In this document: positions 63,214-64,000 of the stretch, piece after piece
Position numbering within the stretch: position 1 is the stretch's first letter
How the letters are laid out: every line of letters starts with the position of its first letter
Program-made: the position numbers and the translations under genes
DNA from: Malus domestica
Lineage: Eukaryota > Streptophyta > Magnoliopsida > Rosales > Rosaceae
Assembly (NCBI RefSeq): GCF_042453785.1
Contig: NC_091673.1
Location: 14,045,501-14,109,500 of the forward strand
Length of the DNA stretch: 64,000 nucleotides
Direction of reading: 5' to 3'
The notes under the pieces: model-generated
What the model saw: the letters and a program-made list of their open reading frames with translations, nothing else
The model's database searches: none
Told to the model about the DNA's origin: nothing

Positions 63214-64000
63214 ATGGCAACTGGGGAGTGCAGAGATGTTGAGAGTGGGGAAGGTAATAATCTTGGGGATTTAGATTTAAAACAGCCTTTGGTGATTAAG
63301 AAAGACAAAATCTTTGCTCATGAAGATGGTGATCAAGGGAGTGACAAAAGTGGATCAATTGGGATGGTTTTGGTCAGCACTTTTGTTGCTGTTTGCGGCT
63401 CTTTTGAATTTGGATCGTGCGTAAGTACTATTCTTAAAAAAACTACCTATAAACATTCTTGTTCTTTTTAATTTATGAAGAATGAAACTCCAAGTTGGGT
63501 GTAGGCACGCTGTCCTGACCAATTTGCCTAACCGATCCCTGTTTTGAATTTGGCCTTCTGTTTTCTTGGTCTTTTGCTTTTGTAATTAGATTTCCTGCAG
63601 TTTTGCTGGGTTTAGAAAGCTGCCTGGTTTACTTATGTGTTATTATTGTTGTTTGTGTTTCTTCTGATAATTAGGGGGGGCAAAAATACAAAATAATCCA
63701 AAAAAAAGAAAAAAGAAAAAAGAAGAGAGGTTTGTTTAGCTTAAGTTATTGTTTTGGCAGGTGGGATATTCAGCACCCACTCAATCTGCTATCAGGGAAG
63801 ATCTTAATCTCTCTCTTGCTCAGGTAATTTGCCTTCTTCTTCCTCCTCAAGAAATGCATTATTTTTACAGTGAAGTGAATTGGTTACAATAATTTGAAGT
63901 CATATGGCAGTTCTCCATGTTTGGATCAATTTTAACAATTGGTGGAATGCTGGGTGCTGTAACAAGTGGCCGGACTGCAGATTTTCTCGGCCGAAAAGGG
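63214..64000 (+). CDS. ERD6-like sugar transporter, 5' part
   Basis: A monosaccharide-proton transporter of the major facilitator superfamily; ERD6-like members usually sit in the vacuolar membrane and export sugars. Visible exons are 63214-63420, 63761-63823 and 63911 to the window end, all in frame for 120 residues. A hydrophilic N-terminus (DLDLKQPL) precedes the first membrane helix at about residues 50-70 ([19 protein letters not shown]). Then come [20 protein letters not shown] and the second helix [17 protein letters not shown]. The loop 2-3 signature of the superfamily is visible as [12 protein letters not shown] at the edge. The remaining ten helices lie outside the window. The ATG at 63214 gives the family start. 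Confidence 0.93.

Overview
This is nuclear DNA of a dicot plant. The genes have many GT-AG introns, the intergenic DNA is AT-rich, and about half of the window is transposons. Several short repeat families look like ones I know from apple and pear (Rosaceae, tribe Maleae). That genus-level guess is from memory and unproven. I found no bacterial, viral or organellar segment, no tRNA or rRNA gene and no CRISPR array.

Layout. 1-245: tail of an LTR. 1340-1738: small unidentified gene. 2142-6059: CACTA transposon with a broken TNP2/Ulp1 gene. 7991-9625: class III peroxidase pseudogene. 10683-12609: 154-bp MITE interrupted by an LTR-like element. 14898-20536: LTR retrotransposon with gag remnants, no pol, and an antisense spliced ORF. 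20831-22433: PIF/Harbinger deletion derivative. 22673-26358 (minus): complete DXS gene. 27985-28460: minisatellite. 28925-34490 (minus): decayed L1-type LINE. 34965-36811: Mutator-like MITE holding an RTE LINE. 37890-38063 (minus): ribosomal protein L33. 39204-40849: NDUFA8. 41801-44842 (minus): SCL28-like SR splicing factor. 45144-51138: nested small DNA transposons, a SINE and a hAT-like element. 52583-58144: SPL7-like copper-response transcription factor. 58145-63213: transposon remnants. 63214 to the window end: start of an ERD6-like sugar transporter.

The host genes do not form an operon or pathway. DXS starts the plastid MEP isoprenoid pathway, L33 is a ribosomal protein, NDUFA8 belongs to mitochondrial complex I, SCL28 acts in splicing and SPL7 in copper homeostasis. 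The series L33 - NDUFA8 - SCL28 - SPL7 - ERD6-like transporter matches, from memory, the Arabidopsis genes At5g18790, 18800, 18810, 18830 and 18840, so 37.9-64 kb looks like an ancestral syntenic block swollen by transposons.

I saw no clearly new biological system. The strongest oddities are: a pol-less LTR element with an antisense intron-containing gene; a CACTA element fusing a TNP2 N-terminus to a Ulp1-type protease out of frame; a peroxidase killed by two stop codons at conserved positions; several nested insertions whose order can be read from target-site duplications; and a 36-bp insertion flanked by a 19-bp duplication. Exon limits were placed by eye from GT/AG sites, reading frame and family homology.
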